Positions 11,145 through 21,503 of a DNA stretch of 64,000 bases are shown here, in pieces. The stretch covers positions 27,710 to 91,709 of the forward strand of contig JAANBB010000129.1 in assembly GCA_014621425.1 (NCBI GenBank). Reading direction: 5' to 3'. Made by a program: the position numbers and the translations under genes. The notes under the pieces were generated by a model, which ran no database searches, was not told the DNA's origin, and saw only the letters and a program-made list of their open reading frames with translations. The DNA comes from Cylindrodendrum hubeiense (lineage: Eukaryota > Ascomycota > Sordariomycetes > Hypocreales > Nectriaceae). Numbering within the stretch: position 1 is the stretch's first letter; each line of letters begins with the position of its first letter.

Positions 11145-11843
11145 ATGGATACTACTGTTTCAAACATTGAGTCGCCGCTCCCACTCATCTCTCTCTTCGA
11201 CGACGACGAGTCTCGTTGGCAAGCCGTTGTGGGCCGTAACGCCAACGCCGACGGCTTCTTCGTTTACGGCGTCAGGACGACCAAGATCTTCTGCCGGCCC
11301 ATCTGCAAAGCCCGCCTTGCCCGCCGCGCCAATGTCTCATTTTACCTGACCGGTCGCGACGCGCAGCAGTCCGGCTTCCGTGCGTGTAAGCGCTGTAAGC
11401 CCGAGATCGCAGGGTTTATGCCTGACGAGATGGCGGTGCAAAAGATCCGCGGCTTCGTGGACAAGAGGGCCGTGAGTGGTAGGGACGAGGGAGAGGCGAG
11501 GTTGAGCTTAAGCCAGATGGCCAAGCAGACGGGCTTGTCGAAATGGCATTTTCATCGGGTGTTTAAAAAGTGCGTCGGCATGACCCCGACGGAGTACCTG
11601 CGAGATGAGCGTATGAGGCATGCAATTGATGGTCAGCTGTCTGATGGCCAAGCGAGCTGGCTGGAGAGTCTTGATGTCCAGGGATTTAACTCCAGATTTG
11701 ACTTCTCCTGCTGGGACGACTCTGTTGCGGGCTCCGAGCCGTCCGGCACTGAAGCATCCTCGACAGCCGTTAGCGAGTACAGCCCTTGGAATATGGACGA
11801 CTTTGTGATATGGCCTGAAGAGAAGGTTCAAGGACCTTCTTGA
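11145..11843 (+). CDS. Ada-type methylphosphotriester repair domain plus AraC helix-turn-helix
   Basis: Single exon, 232 residues from the ATG at 11145 (context tacaATGG); another in-frame ATG is at 11106. Residues 20-90 form the Ada N-terminal zinc domain. Cysteines at 50, 54, 81 and 84 have exactly the spacing of the four zinc ligands of bacterial Ada (C38, C42, C69, C72), so Cys50 would be the methyl acceptor. Residues of about 115-160 are an AraC-type helix-turn-helix (LSLSQMAKQTGLSKWHFHRVF, then GMTPTEYLRDERM). The C-terminal O6-methylguanine methyltransferase domain of bacterial Ada is absent. In its place are about 70 unconserved acidic residues. In bacteria, methylation of the first cysteine turns the protein into an activator of alkylation-repair genes. 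The fungal role as sensor or repair protein is inferred. The architecture suggests ancient bacterial origin. Confidence 0.88.
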   Translation: MDTTVSNIESPLPLISLFDDDESRWQAVVGRNANADGFFVYGVRTTKIFCRPICKARLARRANVSFYLTGRDAQQSGFRACKRCKPEIAGFMPDEMAVQKIRGFVDKRAVSGRDEGEARLSLSQMAKQTGLSKWHFHRVFKKCVGMTPTEYLRDERMRHAIDGQLSDGQASWLESLDVQGFNSRFDFSCWDDSVAGSEPSGTEASSTAVSEYSPWNMDDFVIWPEEKVQGPS

Positions 11844-13114
11844 AGCAGATGTCGGGTTTCAAAGACACCAGCCACATCAAACTGGTTCTGGGCTTTGCTT
11901 ATCCATTCGATACCGAGTGCTTGGCACAAGATCCAAACAGTGCACCAAGAGAATAATGCAACGCCACGGCCCGAAGAACCGATCACCGCAGCCACGTATG
12001 ATCCCCAGGATCATGCTTATTCTTGACGGCGAACTCATCCTCTCCCAAAAGGGATTGGGGTATCCCAAAATGGATTTTTGAGGTGTGTCTCGATGTTGTT
12101 GGGCAAAACTGGCTGGGTTTTGAAAGCGTCTCAAACACCACAACCCCTGTTTGATCGGAGCCGCGAGAATTCTAAGCGAGCATCAACCAAGATTTAGCCG
12201 CTCGGGATCTTCTACTGCCGGCCTTTTTTGAAGTGGGCAGTACTAGAAAGGCAATTTGGGGTAATTGCCTTGGCTTGCCTTTTTCGCGCTGGAAATTTTG
12301 CCTGATTGACTTCAGAGTCGACAACTTCAGCCGTCGAACCACAATACGAGGACAAGGATTCTGAGAAAAGCATCCACCAACCAAGACTTGCAATGATCAG
12401 CTAAATGTATCACCCGACTCTTCTTAATCGCATTGGAGTTCAGAACGGTTAGTTCGTCCTGAGGATGCGTGGTTTCAGACATTGATACACCGTCGTCGGG
12501 ATCTACGCTTCCGAGACTCGAACACCACTCCGACACCAACGCCGACTTTTGCGACGACCGGGGTTCAAGTTCCAGAGGAACTTCGGGGATGCTATTGATG
12601 GAATTGTATCTTGTTGCAAAGTGCTCAACAGTCTGGCAGGTTCCGAGACGTGCCGGGGGCCGAACAAGCACAACCGAAGGTGTCAGTGACACAGAATTGC
12701 AACAAACAGATCGACACGGAAAGGCGTCTAGTTTCGTCTTCGAATGCTGGCAGGTTATCACACAAATTTGAGAAGGATTGTCCACTTAGCGCCGAGGGAT
12801 GCGGTGCTAGTAGCCTGTTCCTGTATCAGGTCCACTTGATGGCCGTCAGTGTCATCCCGTCAACTCAACCTTATATAAGGTGGTTCGTCTGGTCTCGATA
12901 GGTTCTCATACCATCAACCAATACAAGTCTCTTCTCAGCTCTTTCCTGCTACTCTCATCTTTTCTTTTTTTCTGCAGTTCTGTGAACGCATTCGTTTCAA
13001 TCGCTCCTTCGATATTATTGCAGTTTACGCACCGCCAGCCGGTAGCTTTAATCCTTCTTTTCAACTCCGCTTCCAAATTATTATCAATACGTCCTCAAAC
13101 AACAATCAACCATC
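11844..13114. other. Intergenic: flank and promoter of the secreted-protein gene
   Basis: I see no convincing gene in 1.27 kb. A 152-codon minus-strand frame at 12327-12785 has no recognisable motif. The last 240 bases look like a strong fungal promoter and leader: TATATAA at 12872-12878, then a CT-rich leader to a start context of caaccatcATG. Confidence 0.4.
12872..12878 (+). promoter_or_regulatory. Probable TATA box of the secreted-protein gene
   Basis: The sequence tatataa lies about 240 bases before the ATG at 13115 and is followed by a long CT-rich leader, the usual layout of highly expressed fungal genes. Assignment is by sequence and position only. Confidence 0.5.
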
Positions 13115-14355
13115 ATGTCTGCGTTAAAGATTGCTGCTCTCATCGCCCTTGCGGCTTATGTCGAAGCTCGGTTTGGCCAAGAGCAGATCCCCGTTTCTGC
13201 TGTGTCTGCCCTTGGCGATGCCGGCTTTGGTGACCCTGGTGTTGCTGCCACTATTGCTGGAAGCATCCCGGGATCTCTCCTTGCCGCTGCTAGTCCTTGT
13301 GACAAGGTAAGATGATTAACATTTTTGGGCTCAAACCAGTCGACTGACATGTGGCATAGCTCACCATCGCGGATCAAATCATCACCGAGCTGGGAACCGA
13401 CCAGCAAGTCATCGACGCTGCCATCGGTCTTGTCTCTGCTGAGACCAACTTCAACCCGTTTGCCGTGAACGTACCCTTTGTTTGCGCGGACGCTACGCTC
13501 CCAGCCAGCGAACAGCTGCGTGGCATCGTCCCTCTTGTCGACCCGGCGGTGGTGGGATCTGACGCTGAAAATGCCAACTCAGCCACCTCGGTCACGACGC
13601 CCTTTGATGCCGCAGGCTTGTCCCAGGCTGAGGTGATGATTGCTCAAGGGTTCAGCAACTTTACAGCGGTTGCAGCGAATGGAGATGATGTGGTGCTTGA
13701 TGGCCAGGACGGCGCTGCAGCTGGCGATGATGCTGCGGCTGGCGACGACGCTGCGGCTGGCGACGATGCTGCTGCAGATGATGGCACGGAAGCCCCCGCA
13801 GAGACCACCGTTGTCCAGCAACCTGGGCGATGTGGAGGAGGAAATAATAACACCCCTAGCAGCACTGCTCTTGTGGCTACGGGCGCCGCTGAGACAGCTC
13901 CTGCGGCCACCAGTGCTGTGGGTGAGAATACAGGCAACGGCACCGTTGCTGATGGGAACGACCAGAATGACAACAACAACGATGACGCGGCTGACGATGG
14001 AGCCACGGGCGGCGATGCAGCAGTTGGTACAGGAAACCTCGACTTTGGTCTCTGCCAGCCAACAATGGCTCGCGTGGCTGGACTCAACGGCCGGGCAGCA
14101 ACCGAGTTCACCTTTATCCCGCAGGATCCCCTCTGCGCCCAGGGCCAGCAAGAGGCGCTCAACCCCAACATCATCACCAACCGCATCTGCGACCAGCTGG
14201 TCAACGTGTGCGAGGCGAGCGACGAGGCCATTGCGGCGTGTGATGACGCTCAGGCGCAGATCGAGGCCCTGGGCACGCGAGACCAGAGCACTGCGGATAC
14301 ATGGAACACACTGCTGGGCTTTGATGGGGTGGACTCTACCCAGGAGACCATTTGA
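13115..14355 (+). CDS. Secreted alanine/aspartate-rich protein with tandem repeat
   Basis: Two exons (13115-13306, 13360-14355) encode 395 residues. The intron has donor GTAAGA and acceptor CATAG, and the join continues CDK-LTIADQIITELG. Residues 1-19 are a cleavable signal peptide (MSALKIAALIALAAYVEA). The N-terminal 140 residues contain paired cysteines. The middle is low-complexity, with three tandem AGDDAA units and further A/D/T/N-rich sequence. The C-terminal 90 residues form a second cysteine-containing region (PLCAQGQQEALNP, NRICDQLVNVCEASDEAIAACDDAQ). I see no GPI signal, so it is probably secreted or cell-wall associated. Similar low-complexity fungal secreted proteins are often given misleading database names because of the repeats. 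Function is unknown. Confidence 0.8.
13720..13773 (+). repeat. 18-bp coding tandem repeat, three copies
   Basis: Three near-identical 18-base units (gctggcgaYgaYgctgcK) encode AGDDAA three times in the secreted protein. The differences are synonymous, so the peptide is conserved while the codons drift. Confidence 0.85.
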
Positions 14356-15409
14356 GAGTGATCTATGGCTCTCTTGAGGCTGGATTAGTGAGGGATGCTG
14401 TCACAGGTGGGACTCCTCATGATCCCCTCTCTCCTGTACCACTATCGGTAAATTTGGATGTACACGAATGTATGTTTAGGGTCTAGTCTATGATGATAAA
14501 AAAGAATTAAGAAATGCGCTGTGTACCATCTGCTGTTAATATTCAGAGGTCCAACTTTGTCCATTCAAGAAGATCTCGCTGCTGTCGTGAACAATGAGCG
14601 TGTTTACTACTGTCAAATCGACCACATTATGCTATGATTTCCGTGCCCCCGCTGCGCTTCTGCATCTCCAGCTGTTGCTCGTCGTAGGTGGGCCTGGGTA
14701 GGAGCTCCATGTGTAAGTGTCGTCACAGGGGGTTATTGTGGGAAAAAGAAACAACACGATAAGCTTATTTCTGCATGTGCCATCTGCCGGCCGCCAATTG
14801 ACATTTCGGGTATGTCCATCTTTATCTCTTTGAGAATATTGGTGGGCTAATCATGCCGGACAGCACCAGAGGAGCCAATCGTCGTCGTCTTGCCTCATGT
14901 GATGGTACAGTTATCTTGGTTCCAGTTCAGCTCCGTCCATCTCGAGACACCTAAACATGGCGGACCCATGCCAGCTGAACAAGATCCCTTCCCGCCAAGA
15001 CGTGTCGTGGCGCTTGAGCGTTTGAAACTCCACTCGTGCCAATCGCGGCCCTGTATTTCCGTCTCGCTGGACGCATCACAGGCGGCGCGGATCCCCAAAG
15101 CGGGCGGGATTGTCGTTGTAAGTGCCCTGCCAGCCGCCCGCCGCCTGTTTCTCGTCTGGCCTGCCGGCACATGTGGGCTGGCGCCGCCACGACGCATGTA
15201 CTGACCCTGGGGAAATTTGGCGGCATGGGCTAGGGCGCGGAATGCCCAGGGCGGAAACGTGCGTGGACGGAGAGAGAGGGGAGGGATATTTGATGGCCAT
15301 GAATTCCTCGCTGGTGTGGTGTTTTATCATTATTGCCCTTGCTTCGACTTTGTGTGTAAGCGAGGCCATCACCAACTATATCGCCTCCTCCCGCCGCCTC
15401 CAAGACAAC
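14356..15409. other. Intergenic: 3' flank and leader of the SUR7/PalI-type gene
   Basis: No supported gene. Overlapping frames on both strands around 14890-15230 are GC-rich with no motifs. The final 50 bases (catcaccaactat...caagacaac) look like a leader. An upstream in-frame ATG at 15293 would add 39 residues. Confidence 0.4.
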
Positions 15410-16603
15410 ATGTTCAAGCAGGGGGTGAAAAGAACATGGGGCGAGTTCTTCCTCGAGCTCGTCGGCGTTGGCGAGTCTAAATTCTTGACCGTCGGGTTCC
15501 TGATTGCCATTCTGCGTAAGTAGTGTCCGCCTTTGAAGACCGCAAGATAGGCATACTTGGGCAACAGGAGACAAGCTATTGACTGACAATTAACAACACA
15601 GTCGGAGCCGTCGCAAACATCACCGTCCTTATCAGTTGCATGTCCTCTGACACCCGGTCTGTTTATCTATTCCGCGTGAGCACCGAAGATCTCATCAACG
15701 CGGCTACCAACACGACAACCATCTCGGCCAACGACCTGCGCATCGATGGACTGCCGAATCACTGGTACTGGGGCTTTTCGGGTGCGTACTGAATCTTCCA
15801 GTGTCCTGTCTCTTAAGTCTAGTTGCTGAATTTTCGACTGAATAGGAGTGTGTGCTATCCACGGTAACAACAGCGACGACAAAGTCTCGTGCAAGAAGTC
15901 GTTCCCTCCGACCATGACCATCGAAGACATGATCACCTTTGCCGTCACGACCCAACTGGACGAAGACACTTCGTCCGCTGCCATCGCCAAACACATCAAG
16001 CCCTGGACCTCGGCTCTCGCCCAAGTCGAAGACGACCTTGCGCCGGCCTCGCGTCCTAAGACGTACTTCAAGGCCGCCGTCGCCTTGACCCTCATCTCGA
16101 CCATCCTCTCGATCCTGCTTCTCCCGCTGGGAATCGCCTCCCTGAGCGTGCTGCGCGGCAAGCTACACCGCTGGATTCTCTACGGCATTGCGTTCCTTGA
16201 CGCTATGTCATTCCTCGGCGCCGGAATCCTGGCCATCTACGCCATGAACGACGGCCCGCGAGGGCTCATCCAGCTCTCAGACATTGATCAGGGCAACGAG
16301 CGGACGTTTATTGGGCCGGGATTCTATGTCCTCTTCGCTGGTGTACTTTTCACTCTCATCTCTATCGGGCTGTTCTTCTGCATAGCTTTCATTGTCTTGA
16401 TACTGATTATCTTCGCCGTTATGGCATGCTTCACTAGCGTCTGCAGCGGTGGCGGGTCGAAGAGGCAAGCGACAGGGTACAACTACGATCCTAGTCATCA
16501 TGGCGGTGGTGGTGGCGGTGCAGCTGTGGAAGAGCCAAAGCACGACACATACGAACATCCCAATTATTATAGCAACTCCAACTATTATAACACCCAGAAG
16601 TAA
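15410..16603 (+). CDS. SUR7/PalI-family four-span membrane protein
   Basis: Three exons (15410-15515, 15602-15781, 15846-16603) give 347 residues. Both introns restore phase: AIL-LGAVANITVLISC and YWGFSG-VCAIHG. A first membrane segment (about residues 20-45) is followed by a roughly 150-residue extracellular loop with N-glycosylation sites and the conserved WGFSGVCAIHG...C pattern typical of SUR7/PalI proteins. Three closely spaced segments then follow (YFKAAVALTLISTILSILLLP, ILYGIAFLDAMSFLGAGILA, GFYVLFAGVLFTLISIGLFF with the next hydrophobic stretch). The cytosolic tail is rich in G, H, Y and N. Family members act at eisosomes or in ambient pH sensing at the plasma membrane; which applies here is not decidable. 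The ATG at 15410 was chosen because it precedes TM1 directly in a leader-like context. The ATG at 15293 is the alternative. Confidence 0.82.
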
Positions 16604-17046
16604 TGGTGGTCGAGAGGCATGAGGCAGGGAAGAAGATAGAGTGATCTGGTTCTCTGGGTACATAGTAATAGCCTACATATTATGGAGGTAGTTGAGTGAG
16701 TCTTGAATAGACTTCAAATGATATGAATTACCCCTGTGTAGGTACTTAGTGTTTTCCTACCTAGGTGCTATAACCATCTTCATACCGTCGCTCCGACATT
16801 TGACAAGCCAAAAGAGATAGGGGGCTTAACTTATGGTTCATCAATTGTCACATTGGTATTCGCGGAGCTCTAGATGGCTACCGAATGTATGTCAAGTTGT
16901 TTGTAAACATTACGCTCTAGCCACTGGCATTTGCTTTTACCGCTCCATTTTGAAACCCGCAATGCATGTCTATTTTACAATGGACCGTGTCCACGGTCAA
17001 TTTCCAGGCGCATACCAGGCCAACCTTTTGAGATGCTTCGCACCTC
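16604..17046. other. Convergent intergenic region
   Basis: The 3' flanks of two converging genes. AT-rich, with no gene or clear repeat. Confidence 0.4.
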
Positions 17047-19785
17047 CTAAGGAATACAGAAGTCAATCCAGCTTCCCAGATACTCAAGTCGATTTCCTTG
17101 TTGCTCCTGGCCCTTGTAAATCGCCTCGAACTCGTCGAAGCTGAGCTTCCCCCACCCGCCTCTCTTCGTGGCCTTCGCCTCAGCCATGGTTAGCCGCTTC
17201 CATTGTTTGAGCGTTTCCGTTGTGGGCTCAGTATCTGTCACGAGTTCGCTATCGGGCTCACTCTCCTCGACGTCTGAGGCGGTACGTGTTTGATGGGTTA
17301 TAGGATACCATTCAAATTCGGCGTCTTTAATTTCCTCCGCAGTGTTTGGGCGGAACTGCGGAAGTGTAGGATCTCGGTGGTCCTCGGGGTGGTCCTCGGG
17401 GTTGGCCTCGGGGTCAGCTTCGGGGTCGGCCTCGGAATCAGCAGAGTCTTCTTGGGGCTCAGCATGGTCCTCCTGGGGCTCATCTTCATGAATGATCTCG
17501 ACTGTAGTGTCAATCTCCACGGCATTGCGCCCCTCAGGGTCGAGGCTATATCCAGCCTCGACCAGCAGGTCCTCAAGAGACTTGTCCCCGGTGGACTTGA
17601 CCTTTGAATCGAGGCCCTCATTTGAGGGCTTCAAGCCACTGTCATCGAGCTCGACGTCGTCAACCGCATCCTTGTACTTTTCTCGCTGTTGCTTCGTTTC
17701 CGCGGCTCGGAGTGCAAGGTCTTCCGTGGGCTTAAATATAGTATCAAGAAGCTCATTGAAGGCCTGCTGAGTGACCTGGTAGAGGATCTCTTTTCCAGCA
17801 TCCCTTTCAGCCTCGGGCAAACGGCGAGGTCCCCGCCGTTCGGGAACGCCCCTAGGATATGATGAGGCGCCAGATGGCATCTCAAAGTCACTCATGCCAT
17901 CCATTAATCGACCCTTCGAGCTCGATGGAGATTTTGGGGATTGTGGCTGCTCTTCGGCTGACTTGGAGCTCTCGCCCATCTCGCGGAGGTCCGCGAGAAT
18001 ATCCTCGTTGTGCTCCCAATCCTCTGGCGCATTGCCTCCTTCTTCCTCGTCGAGGTAGAACTGCCTTCTCCTCCATCTCTCATGCAACTGCTTTCGGGCC
18101 ATGTCTCTCTTTCTCTTTTCCAACTTTGGCGCCCGCTGTCGGTTACTGCTGATGACTCTGGCTCTGACCTCGCTCTCCGTAGGCATACCGTTAGCAAGGC
18201 GGTCATCGTCCTCGTGAACTCCATTAACACCATTTGGTTGGTTGCCATTCCTGTCACGGTCCTCATCTTCGTTATCATCGGATGGCTCCTCGATTTCCAG
18301 GGTGTGGTTACCCATCAGAACTCCAGGCAGCTCTTCGACGGTAGCTGGAGGCTCGAGTAGGGTAACCCAATATGTGCGGTCTTCATCGCTTCCACTAAGC
18401 CGACGAACTGTCCGCCAATTGGTGTCTGTATCGCTGCGAGTGATAAAACGCCGACGGGAGCGGTGGTCGGTTTCGCAAGCAAACAAACTCGTCAGAATGT
18501 CTTCCCGGTTGGCCGTGTCTCCCCGATCCTGGACCACGACGCTTTCATGGCCGTCAGTGATTTGTACGCTTCCATCGCGGTTGTACATCTTGCCCTCATG
18601 TCGTAGTCCTCCGTCGCCTTCGGGGACTCTGCCCTCTCGGCCAAAAAGACTGCTGAGAGGTTGACGGCTGGTCACTAGCTGCTGAGCTTCGGTACTAGCA
18701 AGAAGCTGATCTTCGAGTCCATCTAGTATATCCTTGTGCATCTGCTTGTAGAGGACATAGTATGCACGGAACATGCGGAGGAAATCTCTCCGGTCCACGT
18801 ACCCGTCGCCGTCGATGTCGTAGCCCGCAAAAATCTTGCGGAGCTTGTCCTTGCGCTTTCGATAGGATAGACCGTGGAGAAACTCGGTGAAGCCAATCAG
18901 GTCGTCGTTGTTGGAGTCGTAAAAGGAGAACATTCGATCGTGGATGAGATTTGGTGCGGCATGGCGGGAGCCTCCCGTTGGCACCAAGCACCGCTCGAAA
19001 GTCTTACGGTCCATGGCAATGCCGAGCTCATCGGGGTCGTCTCTCCACTCGGAGTTGGCCATAAAAGTCCACTGCTCCCAAAATGCCTCCAACTCTGGCC
19101 GTTCAAAGCCCGTGTCCTTGGACAACTTGGGAATCAGTCCGCGCGGGAGGTTTCGTCGACAAGTATCTGGGTCTCCCGTATACCAGACCGGTTGCATCTG
19201 TCGAGGACCAAACGGGGGCGCAGGAACACGGATTTTGTAGAAGATATGCGTCTTGGTATGGACGCCTTGGGCCTCACAGGTCTCGCAAAGATCAAAGTCG
19301 GCGCAGTTGGCGCATCGGTAGCGAACTCCACGGATGGGAACCATGCCACATGCATTACACTGACATCCGCGATGAACACATCCGTTGCGTCGCGCGTTAT
19401 CCTCGGAAACCCTAAAGAGAAGGTTGACGATGTTGTGGCCAGCTCGCTGGTTCGGGAAACCGCTGGGCTCGTTCCACCAGTCGTCCACGCCGCCCTCTAC
19501 GACGGTCTCGCCGTCGCCCGGGGGCCGCACGGTATCGATGTCGACGTTTTCATCGCCTGGGGCCTCGTCGGATGACGAACTCGAGCCGGCTTCGTTCCTC
19601 CGGCTCCGGTGATTTCGGCGTACGGCGTTGCTGCGATGCAGACCAGATCCTGGCAGGGCGCCGTCGCGCGTTATGCGATTGACGTATGCATAGTATCCAA
19701 TCGAGACGGCAGCGAAGGCGGAAACGATGGCCACGGCCAGTCGCGGCCGGGTTATGCTCTCGACCGAGTGTGTCGGCAACCACAT
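17047..19785 (-). CDS. Membrane-anchored ZZ-type zinc finger / EF-hand protein
   Basis: A single uninterrupted frame of 912 residues. A hydrophobic segment at about 15-35 (RLAVAIVSAFAAVSIGYYAYV) is an N-terminal anchor without a clear cleavage site. A ZZ zinc finger lies at about 136-182, with cysteine pairs CNAC, CANC and CETC and two histidines. Two canonical EF-hand loops follow, at 290-301 (DSNNDDLIGFTE) and 323-334 (DIDGDGYVDRRD), within a calcineurin-B/NCS-like helical region. The remaining 550 residues are charged and mostly disordered, with an acidic D/E/P repeat near the end. ZZ fingers bind peptides and EF-hands bind calcium, so a calcium-responsive scaffold on an internal membrane is plausible but inferred. 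The gene is divergent from RCF1, 584 bases away. Confidence 0.85.
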   Translation of the reverse strand: MWLPTHSVESITRPRLAVAIVSAFAAVSIGYYAYVNRITRDGALPGSGLHRSNAVRRNHRSRRNEAGSSSSSDEAPGDENVDIDTVRPPGDGETVVEGGVDDWWNEPSGFPNQRAGHNIVNLLFRVSEDNARRNGCVHRGCQCNACGMVPIRGVRYRCANCADFDLCETCEAQGVHTKTHIFYKIRVPAPPFGPRQMQPVWYTGDPDTCRRNLPRGLIPKLSKDTGFERPELEAFWEQWTFMANSEWRDDPDELGIAMDRKTFERCLVPTGGSRHAAPNLIHDRMFSFYDSNNDDLIGFTEFLHGLSYRKRKDKLRKIFAGYDIDGDGYVDRRDFLRMFRAYYVLYKQMHKDILDGLEDQLLASTEAQQLVTSRQPLSSLFGREGRVPEGDGGLRHEGKMYNRDGSVQITDGHESVVVQDRGDTANREDILTSLFACETDHRSRRRFITRSDTDTNWRTVRRLSGSDEDRTYWVTLLEPPATVEELPGVLMGNHTLEIEEPSDDNEDEDRDRNGNQPNGVNGVHEDDDRLANGMPTESEVRARVISSNRQRAPKLEKRKRDMARKQLHERWRRRQFYLDEEEGGNAPEDWEHNEDILADLREMGESSKSAEEQPQSPKSPSSSKGRLMDGMSDFEMPSGASSYPRGVPERRGPRRLPEAERDAGKEILYQVTQQAFNELLDTIFKPTEDLALRAAETKQQREKYKDAVDDVELDDSGLKPSNEGLDSKVKSTGDKSLEDLLVEAGYSLDPEGRNAVEIDTTVEIIHEDEPQEDHAEPQEDSADSEADPEADPEANPEDHPEDHRDPTLPQFRPNTAEEIKDAEFEWYPITHQTRTASDVEESEPDSELVTDTEPTTETLKQWKRLTMAEAKATKRGGWGKLSFDEFEAIYKGQEQQGNRLEYLGSWIDFCIP
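17378..17437 (-). repeat. 12-bp coding tandem repeat, about five copies
   Basis: Five degenerate 12-base units (tggtcctcgggg and variants on the plus strand) encode an acidic run of E/A/N/H-D-P repeats near the C-terminus of the ZZ/EF-hand protein. Confidence 0.75.
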
Positions 19786-20369
19786 GGCAGGCTATCTTTG
19801 CAGCATGGTGAGGCGGATGCCTTGGGCGTCAGGAGAGGTGCGCTGTCGCGGGGAAAGTAAAGTGCTCGAGTCGGTGGAGCGAGCAGGCTGTGGGTGTCTG
19901 TGGGTGTCTGTGAGGGGTTGTTCGGCGGGGGTGGTCGTCGGGGAGGAACCGCGTGTTTTGCGCGTGTATGTCTTGCGTGGGTTCGGCCGCGTGTTGACGA
20001 GAGCTGGGTTATTAATGCGGCGTTGAAGGATTCGATGACAAAGACAAGACAGCGTAGGGCAACGCGACCTCAGGTAAGCTCCGAAGCTGAAATGGAAAGC
20101 TGGAGTTTAGAGGTCGAACCGGGGAGCTGGCCCGTGCGATCCTAGCCAGGTACGTACACACACATAGTGCGCTGCTCCATGACGCTGGCAATGGCTAACT
20201 CAGGTAGTGGGGACTCCGTTAGCGCTGGAGCGGCGGAGCGAGCGACAAAATCATGATGCTTGTCATGGATATGCTCAATATGGGCCGGAGCTGAATTTCC
20301 TCAGCCCACTTCTGTCTCCTACAACACCAAAACCAGCACCCAATTGCGACTCCTCCACCACCGTTCACC
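19786..20369. promoter_or_regulatory. Shared divergent promoter region of the ZZ/EF-hand gene and RCF1
   Basis: 584 bases separate the two start codons. The region is GC-rich on the ZZ/EF-hand side and has no clear TATA box or gene. A shared bidirectional promoter is inferred from geometry only. Confidence 0.45.
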
Positions 20370-21204
20370 ATGGCTGACGGTGCGCCCCAGCTTCCCGGGC
20401 CTCTGCCCTCGTCCTTTGACAGTGACCAGTATGCTGCCTCCCCGCTGCCGCCCGCTGCGCAATCGGCATTGGCACCCAGATCCCCACTCACGCGATAGAC
20501 AGCGAACGGTACAACGAACGCCCCCTCACCAAGGTCTTCCGCAAGATCAAGGAGGAGCCGCTGATTCCTCTGGGTAATTGCCTTCCCCGACTCCCCCTGA
20601 CTTCCCCGAAACCTCTCCCGCCGCTTTGCGCAGTCGCCCGCTTACACCTCATCCCGCAGGAATGGGCCTGACGACTCTGGCCTTCATCAACGCCTACCGA
20701 GCTCTCCGCCGCGGCGACTCCAAGTCGGCGAACCGGATGTTCCGCGCCCGAGTGGCCGCCCAGGGATTCACCGTCATCGCAATGGTGGCGGGCAGCATGT
20801 ACTACAACAAGGACCGGGAGAAGAGCAAGGAGCTCCGCAAGCTCAAGGAGGAGCGCGACGCCGAGGAGAAGCGCATCAAGTGGATCCGCGAGCTCGAGGT
20901 CCGAGACGAGGAGGAGAAGGCCATGAAGGCTCACCTGCAGCAGAGGAGGAGGCTGGCCCAGGCCGAGGAGCCGACTCCCCAGAGCCCGGAGTCGGAGGCG
21001 GCGTCGACCGGGAAGGGGAGCATCCTCGGCCGGGTGGGACTGTGGCCCAAGAGCGAGAACAAGGATGCAGCGGAAAATGTGGCGGACGAGGCGGCTGCAA
21101 GCGAAAAGCAGGAAAGAAAGAAGAATCCCAAGAGCTCGCTTGGTGATCTCGGCGAGATCATGTCCACCAAGAAGAAGGACGACGACGACTCTAAGAAGGA
21201 GTAA
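20370..21204 (+). CDS. RCF1: Respiratory supercomplex factor 1 (HIG1 domain)
   Basis: Three exons (20370-20428, 20503-20573, 20660-21204) give 224 residues. The first exon encodes LPGPLPSSFDSD, the N-terminal motif of fungal Rcf1. The second gives ERYNERPLTKVFRKIKEEPLIPLG. The third encodes the HIG1 domain, with two membrane helices around the RRGDSKSANRMFRARVAAQG loop (a QRRQ-type signature), then a long charged coiled coil (KDREKSKELRKLKEERDAEE). Rcf1 sits in the inner mitochondrial membrane and helps assemble and regulate complexes III and IV. The C-terminal 90 residues are acidic, basic and disordered, longer than in yeast. The splice acceptor of intron 1 is the less certain part: 20502 keeps the phase, while a nearby TAG at 20498 does not. 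Confidence 0.9.
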
Positions 21205-21503
21205 CCCCGCCCCATCGATGCAGAGACTATGGAGGAAGCACGAGGGACCGGTGTAAAAACAATTGTGTCAATCTGTGGCAAGGTCACACAGTGTAAGATA
21301 TCGGGCTGCACATCGATGGCGGCATGGCTCTACTCATTAGACCGGTGTTAATATGAACAGCAATGTCATGGAATCACGGAACGCAAGCGTAAATACTCCA
21401 CTTCCAAATGATTTGTATTGAATTTATTTGTCCATGCACACTTAAACAAACAGGAACGCCTTGGACATGAGCAAAATATGACCAGGTGACCAGACCTGCA
21501 ATA

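Noticed and set aside
12327..12785. 152-codon minus-strand frame between the Ada/AraC and secreted-protein genes
   Set aside because: No recognisable motif, a poor start context and no splice extension; probably chance.
13579..14231. Three long antisense or shifted frames over the secreted-protein gene
   Set aside because: They are produced by the repetitive A/D codons of the real gene.
15293..15409. Upstream ATG for the SUR7/PalI-type gene
   Set aside because: It would add 39 residues with an extra hydrophobic stretch. The ATG at 15410 follows a leader-like sequence and precedes the first family-type membrane segment. Kept only as an alternative.
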